64,000 nucleotides of DNA from Opitutus sp. GTDB lineage: Bacteria > Verrucomicrobiota > Verrucomicrobiia > Opitutales > Opitutaceae. The notes beneath the pieces were generated by a model. The model was given only the letters and a program-made list of their open reading frames with translations. It was not told the origin of the DNA and made no database searches. The stretch covers positions 806,001 through 870,000 of the forward strand of contig JANPZY010000001.1 in the NCBI GenBank assembly GCA_024707325.1, written 5' to 3'. The position numbers and the translations under genes were made by a program. Below, piece by piece: positions 16,818 through 25,986 of the stretch (its first letter is position 1; every line of letters starts with the position of its first letter).

Positions 16818-19178
16818 ATGTCCGTCGTCGCGTCTCCGGCCACCTCGTCGCAACCGAATCCCGACCACGTCCTCCGCCTCTCGCAGGAGCTCGGCGTTAA
16901 GGTCTTCCAAGTCGCCGCCACTGCGCAGCTGCTCGCGGAGGGCGCCACGGTGCCGTTCATCTCGCGCTACCGCAAGGAAGCCACCGGCGAGCTCGACGAG
17001 GTGCAGGTCACCGCGATTCGCGATCGCCTCGAGCAACTGCGCGCCATCGACGAGCGCCGCGCCTCGATTCTCGCTTCGCTGAAGGAGCGCAATCTTCTCA
17101 CGCCGGAACTCGAGAAAGCGATCAACGCCGCGGACTCCGTCACCGCCCTCGAGGATATTTACCTGCCGTTCCGTCCGAAGAAGCGCACGCGCGCCACGAT
17201 CGCGAAGGAAAAGGGCCTCGAGCCGCTCGCCGATCTGATCTTCGCGCAAGATCCCGCAACCGATGTCGCCGCCGAGGCCGCTGCGTATGTGGGACGTGAA
17301 TACGTCGCCGACGACGGCAAGAACCAGAAATCCAAGATCGAAAACGTCGAGGAAGCGCTCGCCGGCGCACGCGACATCATCGCCGAGCGCATCAGCGACG
17401 ACAAAGACGCCCGCGCCCGCCTGCGCGCACGCTACCAGTCCGACGCGATCGTTTCCTCCAAGGTGATGATCGGAAAGGAAACTTCCGCCGAGGCCGCGAA
17501 GTTCAAGGACTACTTCGAGTGGAGCGAGCCGCTCGCGAAAGCCCCTTCACACCGCGTCCTCGCGATGCGTCGTGGCGAAAAGGAAATGGTGCTCATGATG
17601 CGCGTCACGCTGCCCGACGAGGCGATGGCGCCCGCCGAGGTCGCGCCGCTTTTCGTCAAAGGCAAAAACCCCGCCGCCGATCAGGTGCAGCTCGCCGTGC
17701 AGGATGCCTGCAAACGTCTCCTCTGCCCCGCGATGGAGACCGAGATGCGCCTCGATTCCAAGAAGCGCGCCGACGAAGCCGCCATCAAGATCTTCGCCGA
17801 CAATCTCCGCGAACTCCTCCTCGCCGCTCCGCTCGGCCAGAAGAACGTCCTCGCGATCGACCCCGGTTTCCGCACCGGCTGCAAAGTCGTCATTCTCGAT
17901 CGCCAGGGAAAACTCCTGCACAACGACGTCATCTATCCCGATCGCCACGAGACCGAGGCGAAGGAAAAAGTCCTCGGCTTCGTGAAGTTCTTCCAGATCG
18001 AGGCGATCGCGATCGGCAACGGCACCGCGGGCCGCGAGACCGAGGCGTTCGTCCGCACGCTCGGCCTGCCCGCGACGATTCCGGTTGTGATGGTGAACGA
18101 ATCCGGTGCCTCCATCTACTCCGCCAGCGAAGTCGCGCGCGACGAGTTTCCCGATCACGATCTCACCGTGCGCGGCTCCGTCTCGATCGGCCGCCGTCTC
18201 ATGGATCCGCTCGCCGAGCTCGTGAAGCTCGATCCGAAATCGATCGGCGTGGGCCAGTATCAACACGACGTCGATCAAAACGCGCTCAAACGCTCGCTCG
18301 ACGACACGGTGGTCTCGTGCGTGAACGGCGTCGGCGTGGAACTCAACACCGCGTCGAAGCAACTGCTCAGCTACGTCTCCGGCCTCAACGCCGCCGTCGC
18401 CGCCGCGATCGTCGCCCGGCGCAACGAAAACGGTCCGTTCAAATCGCGCGCCGAGCTGAAGGAGGTGCCGCGCCTCGGACCGAAGGCTTTCGAACAAGCC
18501 GCCGGCTTTCTCCGCATTCGCGACGGCGCTCACCCGCTCGATTCCAGTGCCGTGCACCCCGAGCGCTACGCGCTGGTCGAGAAAATGGCCGCCGATGTTG
18601 GCGCGACCGTTTCCGATCTGATGCGCGATCCGAAACTCCGCGCCCAGATCAAGCTCGAGAACTACGTCACCGAGGAAGTGGGTTTGCCCACGCTCAACGA
18701 CATCATGACCGAGCTCGCGAAGCCCGGCCGCGATCCGCGTGAGAAGTTCGAAGCGTTCAGTTTCCAGGAAGGCATCAACAAGCCCGAGGATCTGAAGCCC
18801 GGCATGAAATTGCCCGGCATCGTGACCAACGTGACCGCGTTCGGCGCGTTCGTGGACATCGGCGTGCACCAGGACGGACTCGTCCACGTGTCGCAGCTCG
18901 CGGACACGTTCGTGAAAGATCCCGCGTCCGTCGTGAAGCCGCAGCAGCGCGTGATGGTGACGGTCGTGGAAGTCGATCTGCCGCGCAACCGCATCGCGCT
19001 CTCGATGCGCAGCCGCCCCGAGATCGGTCCGAAGACTGCGCCCGGTGCGGGCGGTCCTCGCACGAGCCCCGGCCAGCGTCCGTCGAACAACGGCCCGCGC
19101 GCCACGCCGCCTCCGCCTCGCTCGCAACAGTCGCTCAACAGCGATTGGTTCAGCGCCGCGTTGAACAAAAAGCGCTGA
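16818..19178 (+). CDS. tex: Tex family RNA-binding transcription accessory protein
   Basis: A 786-aa cytoplasmic protein in the usual Tex size range. The N-terminal helical region contains ATVPFISRYRKEATGELDE. The YqgF-like domain (about 330-450) has AIDPGFRTGCKV and GNGTAGRETE. The helix-hairpin-helix part follows around GPFKSRAELKEVPRLGPKAFEQ. An S1 domain (about 655-728) contains IVTNVTAFGAFVDIGVHQDG. A Pro/Arg-rich tail of about 55 residues ends the protein. Tex binds nucleic acid and affects transcription or translation. The start fits because the conserved N-terminal helix begins about 18 residues in. Confidence 0.95.
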   Translation: MSVVASPATSSQPNPDHVLRLSQELGVKVFQVAATAQLLAEGATVPFISRYRKEATGELDEVQVTAIRDRLEQLRAIDERRASILASLKERNLLTPELEKAINAADSVTALEDIYLPFRPKKRTRATIAKEKGLEPLADLIFAQDPATDVAAEAAAYVGREYVADDGKNQKSKIENVEEALAGARDIIAERISDDKDARARLRARYQSDAIVSSKVMIGKETSAEAAKFKDYFEWSEPLAKAPSHRVLAMRRGEKEMVLMMRVTLPDEAMAPAEVAPLFVKGKNPAADQVQLAVQDACKRLLCPAMETEMRLDSKKRADEAAIKIFADNLRELLLAAPLGQKNVLAIDPGFRTGCKVVILDRQGKLLHNDVIYPDRHETEAKEKVLGFVKFFQIEAIAIGNGTAGRETEAFVRTLGLPATIPVVMVNESGASIYSASEVARDEFPDHDLTVRGSVSIGRRLMDPLAELVKLDPKSIGVGQYQHDVDQNALKRSLDDTVVSCVNGVGVELNTASKQLLSYVSGLNAAVAAAIVARRNENGPFKSRAELKEVPRLGPKAFEQAAGFLRIRDGAHPLDSSAVHPERYALVEKMAADVGATVSDLMRDPKLRAQIKLENYVTEEVGLPTLNDIMTELAKPGRDPREKFEAFSFQEGINKPEDLKPGMKLPGIVTNVTAFGAFVDIGVHQDGLVHVSQLADTFVKDPASVVKPQQRVMVTVVEVDLPRNRIALSMRSRPEIGPKTAPGAGGPRTSPGQRPSNNGPRATPPPPRSQQSLNSDWFSAALNKKR

Positions 19179-19255
19179 GCGTTCGCGCGGCTGCACTCAT
19201 CCGGAAACACGGAAGAAGACGCCGGGCGGATCTGCCCACGCGCGGCTCGCGACTT

Positions 19256-19363
19256 TGAGCGAAGCGAAGTTCGCCGCAGGCTGGCCTGACATCCACTCGG
19301 AGTCTCGCTGCCGGTTTACGCGACGACGCGCACACTGGATTCTTCGCTTCGCTCAGAATGACA
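19256..19363. repeat. dispersed inverted repeat, copy 2 (variant left arm)
   Basis: The right arm (19336-19363) matches the other copies. The left arm is the variant form TTGAGCGAAGCGAAGTTCGC followed by GGCTGGCCTGACA, which is also used at 24650. It lies in the tex-hpf gap. Confidence 0.65.
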
Positions 19364-19384
19364 GAGAGGAAAACAGCCTCTCCT

Positions 19385-19430
19385 CTTTCCGTGCTTCCGT
19401 GATCCCGCCGTTCCGCGTTTCCGCGATCTC
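19385..19430. repeat. TTCCG-type short repeat run
   Basis: Words TTTCCGTG, CTTCCGTGATC, GTTCCGCG, TTTCCGCGATC in tandem between tex and hpf. The remainder of the 19179-19560 gap shows no gene. Confidence 0.55.
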
Positions 19431-19560
19431 CTCGCGTCTTCACTTCTCTTGCCGCCGCGGCGGGCGCACTTGTCTGCCGTTTGCACCACGATTTCGCCAA
19501 GTCGAATCGCCACGGAGATTTCCAGCCAACTTTTCGAGGCGAGCTGAGTCTCACTCATTG

Positions 19561-19953
19561 ATGAAAATCCCAAATACCCCTGTCGCAGATCTCCCGCTCA
19601 CCAAAATCCTGATCCGCGGCATTCATCTCGATCTTTCGCCGGCCATGCACAGCTACGCGCTCGATAAATCCGCGCGGCTCCTGCGGCACAACGGCCACAT
19701 CATCCGGGTGCGAATCGACGTCGAGTATGACCGCACGGCGTCGATCGGCACCGAGTTCATCGCAAAAGGCCACATCGAGATTGGCGGTCCGGATCTCCTG
19801 GCGAGCGTCGCGTGCGAGGACGCCTACAAGGCCATCGATCTGCTGGTCGACAAACTCGATCGTTTGCTGGCGCGGCGTCACGGCCTCCGTAAGGAAGGTC
19901 GCCACACCACGTTGCCAGCGGCCCCCGCAGACGAGTTCCCGAGCGCGGACTAA
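19561..19953 (+). CDS. hpf: ribosome hibernation-promoting factor, HPF/YfiA family
   Basis: A 130-aa cytoplasmic protein of the short HPF/YfiA type. It contains ILIRGIHLDLSPAMHSYALDK (beta-alpha start), then VRIDVEYDR, TEFIAKGHIEIGGPDLLA, and the conserved EDAYKAIDLLVDKLDRLLARRH helix with basic residues that dock on the 30S subunit. The long-form C-terminal dimerisation domain is absent. It blocks tRNA and mRNA sites during stasis. A terminator follows at 19986. Confidence 0.93.
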   Translation: MKIPNTPVADLPLTKILIRGIHLDLSPAMHSYALDKSARLLRHNGHIIRVRIDVEYDRTASIGTEFIAKGHIEIGGPDLLASVACEDAYKAIDLLVDKLDRLLARRHGLRKEGRHTTLPAAPADEFPSAD

Positions 19954-19985
19954 GGGTTTCTTCTCGTGCGAGCAGGTGCTTGGAA

Positions 19986-20014
19986 GGGCGCGGGTTACTG
20001 ACCCGCGCCCTTCG
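19986..20014 (+). terminator. Rho-independent terminator after hpf
   Basis: A perfect 10-bp stem, GGGCGCGGGT (19986-19995) with ACCCGCGCCC (20001-20010), loop TACTG, followed by a weak TTCGT. Confidence 0.65.
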
Positions 20015-20162
20015 TGCGTTAAAGCGTTCTTCCACTCAGGGAAACGCCGATGCGAGGGCACATGGAATCCTAAGAATTCGGCGATTGTCGAAAGGCGTGC
20101 CGCCACGGCTAAACTCATGCCGTCAGCGACACACACACTACACTTGGAATTCCGCGGTCACT

Positions 20163-20867
20163 ATGAAGCTCTCCACACGCACTTCGCTTCTCGCAGGCTT
20201 GCTCGGTTTCGCCGCTCTCGCGGCCTCCGCGCAGGCCCAGCTCACGCTCTCCGGTAAAGCCTATGGCACCTTCGCCGACGAGCTGCTTCCCAACACGACG
20301 GTGACGAACTCGACGACCACTTCGGTGTTTTCGTCAGGCATTCCTTACCAGCCGTCCGACACGCCCACCTCGATCACCTACAACGGCAACACCTTCACCG
20401 ATGTTGGCGATGGCGGCGCGATCGCGCTGGGCATTCTTAACTTCAAGAACGGCGTCACGCTCCTCGACTCGACGGCCACCACCGCGAGCTTGGACTTGTT
20501 TCTCGATCTGTCTCCGGTCGGCGGCCCGGCAGCTCTCAAGCTCACCACCATGAGCTTCAATCTGCTCAATACGCCCAACAATCCGATCGGCGATGTCCCG
20601 GACCTCTACTCGCTCTCCTACACGGAGCCCGCGGTGGTCTGGCTCGAGAACGCCAAGATCACCTTCTCGCTCGTGTTCACCGACGGCGCGTTTCTCACGC
20701 CCGCCGGCAAACCGATCTCGGAGAACGGCGAAATCACCACGGGAGACATCTTCGCTCACATCGAAATCACGCCGATCCCGGAGCCGTCCACCTACGCGTT
20801 CGCTGGTGTCGCGGTGCTGGGCATCGTCGCTCTCCTCCGCCGGCGTCGCAATCCACTCGCTGCCTAA
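20163..20867 (+). CDS. PEP-CTERM sorting domain protein
   Basis: A 234-aa exported protein. The start at 20163 gives the signal peptide MKLSTRTSLLAGLLGFAALAASAQA. The middle is Thr/Ser/Asn-rich beta structure and resembles the 'choice-of-anchor K' domain (LSGKAYGTF, NTFTDVGDGG, LFLDLS). The C-terminus has IPEPSTYAFAGVAVLGIVAL then RRRR, the PEP-CTERM signal: PEP motif, hydrophobic helix, basic end. Such proteins are processed by exosortase and tied to extracellular polysaccharide. No exosortase gene is in the window. A strong terminator follows. Confidence 0.9.
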   Translation: MKLSTRTSLLAGLLGFAALAASAQAQLTLSGKAYGTFADELLPNTTVTNSTTTSVFSSGIPYQPSDTPTSITYNGNTFTDVGDGGAIALGILNFKNGVTLLDSTATTASLDLFLDLSPVGGPAALKLTTMSFNLLNTPNNPIGDVPDLYSLSYTEPAVVWLENAKITFSLVFTDGAFLTPAGKPISENGEITTGDIFAHIEITPIPEPSTYAFAGVAVLGIVALLRRRRNPLAA

Positions 20868-20920
20868 AAAATTCCCTCCGCACCATTCCCGCGTTCGCGC
20901 CGACGAACGCTTTCTCTCGA

Positions 20921-20951
20921 CGACCGCGGTTTCGACCGCGGTCGTTTTGTT
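20921..20951 (+). terminator. Rho-independent terminator of the PEP-CTERM gene
   Basis: CGACCGCGGT (20921-20930), loop TTCG, ACCGCGGTCG (20935-20944), followed by TTTTGTT. It ends just before the convergent TerC gene stop. Confidence 0.85.
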
Positions 20952-20952
20952 G

Positions 20953-21672
20953 TCAGTGTTTCGACGCGGTGGTCGAGCCGCGCAGCCGGAGATTCAACAT
21001 TTCCACCGCGAAGGCGAACGCCATGGCGAAGTAGATGTAGCCTTTGTTGATGTGCTGATGCGTGCCTTCGGCCACCAGCGTGACGCCGATCAGCAGGAGA
21101 AACGACAGCGCGAGCATCTTCAGCGTCGGGTGCCGGTGCACGAAATCGCTGATCGCGCCGGCGTATTTCAACATGACGCCGATCGAGATCATCACGGCCG
21201 CGATCATGACCGCGAGATGATTGGCCATGCCGACCGCCGTGATGACCGAGTCGAGCGAGAACACCACATCGAGCAGCAGGATCTGGCCGATGACTTGATT
21301 GAAACGTGGCGCGACTTTCTTCGGTTGATCCGGATGCTCCCCTTCGAGCTTCTCGTGAATCTCGCGGACGCTTTTGAAGATCAGGAAAAGACCGCCGGAA
21401 AGCAGGATCAGATCGCGCCCCGAGAGCGCGAACGAGAACACCGTGATCAGCGGCGCCGTGAGCTTCACGATCCACGCCAGCGAGCACAGCAGCAGCACCC
21501 GGGTGATCAGTGCGAGCGACAAGCCGATGGTGCGCGCCTTCGCCTGCTGCTCCTGCGGCAGCTTCGCCGACAGGATCGAAATGAAGATGATGTTATCGAT
21601 GCCCAGGACGATCTCGAGCAGCGTGAGCGTCGCCAGCGAGACCCAGATCTGCGGATCGGAAATCCATTCCAT
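20953..21672 (-). CDS. TerC family integral membrane protein
   Basis: A 239-aa inner-membrane protein with about seven hydrophobic segments. It carries the family signatures LEIVLGIDNIIFISIL near the N-terminus and LLLDVVFSLDSVITAVGMAN in the middle, with the intramembrane Asp residues thought to handle metal ions. TerC relatives are linked to tellurite resistance, manganese export or metalation of secreted proteins. No ter operon is nearby, so tellurium resistance should not be assumed. Confidence 0.92.
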   Translation of the reverse strand: MEWISDPQIWVSLATLTLLEIVLGIDNIIFISILSAKLPQEQQAKARTIGLSLALITRVLLLCSLAWIVKLTAPLITVFSFALSGRDLILLSGGLFLIFKSVREIHEKLEGEHPDQPKKVAPRFNQVIGQILLLDVVFSLDSVITAVGMANHLAVMIAAVMISIGVMLKYAGAISDFVHRHPTLKMLALSFLLLIGVTLVAEGTHQHINKGYIYFAMAFAFAVEMLNLRLRGSTTASKH

Positions 21673-21753
21673 GATCCCGCCACAAGGAACCCCGCCGGTG
21701 CGAGGTCAACGCGTCTCAGGCTCGCCTACCCGCGATTAGGGGAAAACCGGGTC

Positions 21754-22695
21754 CTATATCGCCCACGCGAAACCCGCCCGCAGCCACAACGGCGTGAGCA
21801 ACACGCCGAGCGCGGTCGTGCCGAGCACGATCTGCACGGCGGTAAGTGGACGCCCACCGTAATGTTGCGCGAGGATGATCGGGATCACCGCGGCCGGCAT
21901 CGCGCCCTGCACCACAATCACGCGCTTCAACTCCATCGGCACCGGCAACCAGCGCGCCAGCGCGATGAACGCCAGCGGCAGAACCGCCATGCGCAGCACC
22001 GCGGAGCCAAACGACGCGCGCGGTTCGAACAACGCCTTCGGATCGCCGAGATAGTTCGCGAGATTCGCCCCGGTCATCAGCAAACCCAACGGCACGGCGC
22101 AGGCGCCGAGCGTGCTCGCAAACTCGATCACCATCTTCGGCACGCGCGGACCGAGACCGGTCAGATTGATCACCACCGCCCCGATGAGCGTCAGCACCAT
22201 GGGACTGAGGAGTTTTTTCCAACCTTCGCGCAGCGAGAGTCCGCTCAGCACGATCACACCCACGGTCCACAGCGCGAACTCCACGCCGACGTTGTGCACG
22301 AGCAACATGCCGCGACTCTCGGGACCGAAAAGTCCCGTCATGATCGGCAGCGGCAGATAGCTGTAATTGCCGAGTCCGGCCGCGAGCGCGAAGGTCCGGA
22401 GTCCGGTGCCGATCGTGAGCCCCAGCGAGCGTCCCAGCATCCACGCGAGCCCGATACTCCCCACCGTGGTGCCAAACCCCACCAGCGGCGCGCCCAGGAG
22501 ATTGCCCGGCTCCTGCAACTCGGGATTGCTCACCACCGACTCGAACACGAGACACGGGAAACACACGTAGATCACGATCCGCAGCAGGCTCTTCTCCGCC
22601 TCGCCTTCGACCCAGTGTATCCGTCGCAGCACGACACCGAGCGCGATCATCGCGAACACCGGCAGGATCAAAAGCAGCAGTTGTCCGTAACTCAT
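21754..22695 (-). CDS. AEC family transporter (auxin efflux carrier fold)
   Basis: A 313-aa inner-membrane protein with about ten hydrophobic segments in two inverted halves (LLLLILPVFAMIALGVVLRR at the start; GLLMTGANL in the middle; QHYGGRPLTAVQIVLGTTAL near the end). AEC carriers export or exchange small organic acids or related solutes. The substrate cannot be assigned. The stop lies 81 bp upstream of the TerC gene, and its start is 16 bp downstream of the flavoprotein gene, so the two may be co-transcribed. Confidence 0.88.
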   Translation of the reverse strand: MSYGQLLLLILPVFAMIALGVVLRRIHWVEGEAEKSLLRIVIYVCFPCLVFESVVSNPELQEPGNLLGAPLVGFGTTVGSIGLAWMLGRSLGLTIGTGLRTFALAAGLGNYSYLPLPIMTGLFGPESRGMLLVHNVGVEFALWTVGVIVLSGLSLREGWKKLLSPMVLTLIGAVVINLTGLGPRVPKMVIEFASTLGACAVPLGLLMTGANLANYLGDPKALFEPRASFGSAVLRMAVLPLAFIALARWLPVPMELKRVIVVQGAMPAAVIPIILAQHYGGRPLTAVQIVLGTTALGVLLTPLWLRAGFAWAI

Positions 22696-22711
22696 CGAAA
22701 AGGAAAACCCA

Positions 22712-23955
22712 TCACTCCGCCATCGCCTGGCCGGCGAGCCAGCCGGTGGTCCAGGCGGCCTGGAAGTTGAAGCCGCCGGTCACGCCGTCGATGTCGAGCA
22801 CCTCGCCCGCGAAGTGCAGGCCCGGCACGAGGCGGCTCTGCATCGTTTTGAAATCGATCTCGCTCAGGCGCACGCCGCCGCAGGTGACGAACTCGTCCTT
22901 GAACAAACTCTTTCCTACGACCTGAAACTCCGCCGCGGTCACCTGGCCCGCGAGCGCGCTGAGCGCCTGATTGCTCACGCTCGTCCAGATCGCGGTCGGC
23001 GCGCGAGGCCGGCGCCGATGACGAGTTTTTCCCACAGCCGTTGCGGAAAACCAAACGGGCTCCACGTCGCGAGCTGCTTCTTGGGATTCTTTTCGCGCGC
23101 GGTCGTGAGTTCACGCAGCGCCATCTCGCGCGTGTGCGGCGGCGCGAAGTTGATCGCGACGGGGAACTCGTAATTGCGATTTGCCAGTTCACGCGCGCCC
23201 CACGCCGAGAGTTTCAGGATCGCCGGACCGCTCAGGCCCCAGTGCGTGACGAGCAGCGGCCCGCTCTCCTTCAACTTCGTGCCGGGCACGCTCGCGACCG
23301 CATTTTCAACCGAAACACCCGAGATGCCTTCGAGGCGTTTGTCGTCGATGTGAAATGTGAACAACGACGGCACCGGGGGCTCGATCGTGTGGCCGAGCGC
23401 CTGCGCGATCGCGAGACCCGCGCTGGACTTGTTGCCGCCGGTGGCGATGAGCACGCGCTCACAGCGAAACTCCGTGTCGTTCGTCAGCGTGATCCAGAAA
23501 CTCGAACCGCCCTCGCCGGCCGCGCTGCGTTCCAACTTGCGGACACCGCAGCTCGTCACGATCTCCACGCCTGCCTTTTGCGCGGCGCGCATCAGACACT
23601 CCACGATCGTCGCCGAGTCGTCGGTCGTCGGAAACATGCGACCGTCTTCCTCGGTTTTGAGCTCCACGCCACGCTCGGCAAACCACGCGATGGTGTCGCG
23701 CGGTTGAAAACGATGAAACGCGCCGAGCAACTCACGGCCGCCGCGCGGATATCGTTTCACGAGCTCGCGCGGATCGAAGCAGGAATGCGTCGTGTTGCAG
23801 CGACCGCCGCCCGAGATGCGCACCTTGGCCAGCGGATGCGCCGTGGTTTCGAAGAGCGTCACGCGGCCGCGATCGCCGAGTTTCTCCGCGCAAGCGATGG
23901 CACCGAAGAAACCCGCCGCACCGCCGCCGACGACCGTCACGCGCGTGAGACTCAT
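22712..23955 (-). CDS. BaiN/HI0933-like flavoprotein, frameshifted in this sequence
   Basis: About 413 aa when read across one frameshift. The N-terminus has the FAD dinucleotide motif VTVVGGGAAGFFGAIACAE, followed by the family signature ISGGGRCNTTH. The second half has RVLIATGGNKSS and HWGLSGPAILKLSAWGAREL. The C-terminus (LHFAGEVLDIDGVTGGFNFQAAWTTGWLAG) lies in another frame. The break falls in a CG run at about 22999-23006, and removing one CG unit restores GLAPTAIWTS. Members are FAD-dependent oxidoreductases or dehydrogenases of poorly known substrate. A sequencing error is the simplest cause of the break. Confidence 0.88.
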
Positions 23956-23990
23956 GCCTCAGGGTGAAAAACCCCTGCCCGCGCGTCCAA

Positions 23991-24024
23991 GGAAAAGTGG
24001 CGGCGGGCCTCGCTCCCGCCGCCA
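23991..24024 (-). terminator. Rho-independent terminator of the first Spy-like gene
   Basis: TGGCGGCGGG (23998-24007) pairs with CCCGCCGCCA (24015-24024). On the minus strand the hairpin is followed by CTTTTCC. It lies 18 bp after the stop of the gene at 24043. Confidence 0.75.
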
Positions 24025-24042
24025 CCGTAGTCCTCGCCGTTC

Positions 24043-24387
24043 TTACGGCTTGTTTCGGCGAGCCGGTTTCAACTCGTCGAAAATGGTTTGCTGCTCGGGC
24101 GTGAGCACCGCGCGCACTTCGGCGCGCGTGGCGCCGATGGCCTTGCGGAGTTCCTTGCGCTGCTTGCGCGGCCGCGCACTGCCTTCAGCAGCGGCGAGTT
24201 TCTCCTCCGCGCGCTGCCAGATCGCGACGATCTGCTGCTCCTGTTCGGACGTGAGGTTGAGTTTCTCGTCGAGAAACTGGAGCCGCGCTTCGAGACGCGG
24301 GGACAACTTCGTGGCATTGTCGGCGAGCGCGAGGCTCGAGAAGACCAGACCGGAAAGAACGAGAAGGGAAACGAATTTGGCTTTCAT
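24043..24387 (-). CDS. Spy/CpxP-like periplasmic LTxxQ protein
   Basis: A 114-aa exported protein. The start at 24387 gives the signal peptide MKAKFVSLLVLSGLVFSSLALA; an in-frame GTG two codons upstream is less likely. The mature part is all helical and charged, with two LTxxQ motifs (LNLTSEQEQQIVAIW and VLTPEQQTIFDEL), as in Spy, CpxP and related chaperone or sensor proteins. It is a paralogue of the gene at 24792-25185. A periplasmic chaperone or stress-sensing role is inferred. Confidence 0.75.
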   Translation of the reverse strand: MKAKFVSLLVLSGLVFSSLALADNATKLSPRLEARLQFLDEKLNLTSEQEQQIVAIWQRAEEKLAAAEGSARPRKQRKELRKAIGATRAEVRAVLTPEQQTIFDELKPARRNKP

Positions 24388-24445
24388 GCGCACCGAGACG
24401 CTGTATCCGCAAACCGGTTACACCGACCTCGCGTTCATTTCTTTC

Positions 24446-24480
24446 AACCCGGCGAGGACGACGGGCTCCACCTCGCCTCG
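24446..24480. repeat. hairpin module with conserved GGGCTCCACC tail
   Basis: AACCCGGCG and CGACGGGCT (24446-24467) form an imperfect stem with loop AGGA, followed by CCACCTCGCC. It matches the module at 10523 and, as there, directly adjoins an 11-bp repeat array. Confidence 0.5.
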
Positions 24481-24482
24481 AG

Positions 24483-24614
24483 TCGAGCCCGTGTCCGAAC
24501 CACGTCGAGCCATTGTGCGGACCGGGTCGGGACAAGGTCCGGACACGGTCGCGACAAGGTGCGCACAACGTCGGAACAAGGTGCGCACCAGGTCGAGCCA
24601 CAGTCCGCACCCTC
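24483..24614. repeat. 11-bp phased repeat array (12 units)
   Basis: Twelve consecutive 11-mers such as TCGGGACAAGG and TGCGCACCAGG, alternating TCG.. and T[CG]CG.. types. Three minus-strand frames stay open across most of it because stop triplets are nearly absent. It lies in the leader of the first Spy-like gene, downstream of the second. Confidence 0.85.
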
Positions 24615-24649
24615 TCGCATCATGGACACAGACACACGCTCCCATGAGT

Positions 24650-24758
24650 TGTCATTCTGAGCGCAGCGAAGTTCAGCCGAAGGCTAGCCTGACATCTAGG
24701 GCGCGCTTTGCTGCGTGAGCCGGCAACGAAACCCCAAATGGATTCGCTTCGCTCAGAG
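24650..24758. repeat. dispersed inverted repeat, copy 3 (degraded)
   Basis: The left arm TGTCATTCTGAGCGCAGCGA continues in the variant form with GGCTAGCCTGACA. The right arm (24739-24758) is shortened and mutated (TGGATTCGCTTCGCTCAGAG). Confidence 0.6.
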
Positions 24759-24791
24759 CGCCCTGCTCTCTCCCTTCCCGCGTTTGCGCGA

Positions 24792-25185
24792 TTACTTCTT
24801 CTTCGGCGAAAGCGCGCGCCGCGGCTGCGGCTGATCGATGGGCAGTGTGTCGAACACCTTTTTGCTGCACGGGCGTGAGGATCACGCGGATGTGCTCGCG
24901 CGTTTGCGCGGCCAGATCGCGCAGACGCTGCTGTTTGTCGCCTGAGGAAGCCTGAATGGCCCGGACTTGGGCCTCGGACGCGTCCCAGATCGCGCGGATT
25001 TTCACCTTCTGCTCCTCGGTGAGCTGGAGCCGTTCGTCGAGCTGCTTCAGGCGACGCTCGCGCAGCTCGACGGCGCTCATCTGGATACGCGGTTGCGGCG
25101 CGGTGCTGGTCTGCGCGCAGGCGACGCTCGCGAGCACCAGCGCGGACAGCGCGACGATCCGGGAAGACGTGGAGAAGCTTTTCAT
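24792..25185 (-). CDS. Spy/CpxP-like periplasmic LTxxQ protein, frameshifted in this sequence
   Basis: About 130 aa when read across one frameshift. The start at 25185 gives the signal peptide MKSFSTSSRIVALSALVLAS ending VACAQ. LTxxQ motifs are LQLTEEQKVKIRAIW and VILTPVQQK. The frame breaks at a run of five T (24859-24863, plus strand). With four, it continues as VFDTLPIDQPQ to a short basic end PKKK and a TAA at 24792. Paralogue of the gene at 24043. Divergent from the ABC transporter gene with 60 bp between them. Confidence 0.72.
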
Positions 25186-25245
25186 GGGATACAGTCGGGA
25201 CGGGAGCTTGCGACGCCAGGGGCCGAACTCCAGCTTGCCCGGAGC

Positions 25246-25977
25246 ATGATCGAAGTCAGCGGGCTTTCCAAACTCTACGGCAGTTTTTCGGCGGTGCGCG
25301 ATCTGTCGTTTTCGGTGCGCCCGGGCGAGGTGCTGGGACTCGTCGGCCCGAACGGCGCGGGCAAGACGAGCACGCTGCGCTGCCTCGCGGGCATCATTCC
25401 TGCCAGCGGCGGAAGCATCCGCGTGGCGAGACACGATCTCGCGACCAATCCCGTGGAGGCGAAACGCGCGCTGGCATTTTTCCCGGACGAACCGCGGCTC
25501 TTCGACTATCTCACGGTGCGGCAGCATCTGGCGTTCGTCGCCAAGATCTATCGCGTGCCCGATCACGAGCAGATCGCCGGGCCGTTGCTCGAGGAACTCG
25601 AGCTTTCGGAAAAAGTGAATGAGCTGCCGGGCGCGCTCTCGCGCGGCATGAAGCAGAAACTCGCGATCGCGTGCGGACTGCTGCACAGCCCGGCGGTGAT
25701 GTTCTTCGACGAGCCGCTCACCGGACTCGATCCGCTCGGCATCCGGCGCATGAAGGACTCGATCCTGCGTCGCGCGCGCGAAGGCGCGACGATCGTGCTG
25801 AGTTCGCATCTGCTGCACCTGCTCGAGGAAGTGTGCTCGCACGTGTTGATCCTGAAACGCGGCGTGAAAATCGCACACGGCACGATCGCGGAAGTCGCAG
25901 CGCAGTTCGGCAGCGCGGAGGGCGCCGTGAATCTCGAAGACGTGTTCATCCGCGCGACCGGCGGCACGGAGGATTGA
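25246..25977 (+). CDS. ABC transporter ATP-binding protein
   Basis: A 243-aa ATPase. The start at 25246 (MIEVSGLSKLYG) is chosen because the conserved A-loop begins here, though the frame is open 93 codons upstream. Walker A is GPNGAGKTS, the signature LSRGMKQKL, Walker B VMFFDEPLTGLDP, and the H-loop LSSHLLHLLEE. The sequence type (DrrA/CcmA-like with a Tyr A-loop) is typical of exporters. It is followed after 9 bp by the permease, which it presumably powers. Confidence 0.93.
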   Translation: MIEVSGLSKLYGSFSAVRDLSFSVRPGEVLGLVGPNGAGKTSTLRCLAGIIPASGGSIRVARHDLATNPVEAKRALAFFPDEPRLFDYLTVRQHLAFVAKIYRVPDHEQIAGPLLEELELSEKVNELPGALSRGMKQKLAIACGLLHSPAVMFFDEPLTGLDPLGIRRMKDSILRRAREGATIVLSSHLLHLLEEVCSHVLILKRGVKIAHGTIAEVAAQFGSAEGAVNLEDVFIRATGGTED

Positions 25978-25986
25978 TTTTCCCGC

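Noticed and set aside
17547-19196. Long minus-strand frame
   Set aside because: Shadow of tex; no family resemblance.
20593-22770. Plus-strand frame of about 725 codons
   Set aside because: Antisense of the TerC and AEC genes, rich in Arg/Gln/His as expected for a shadow.
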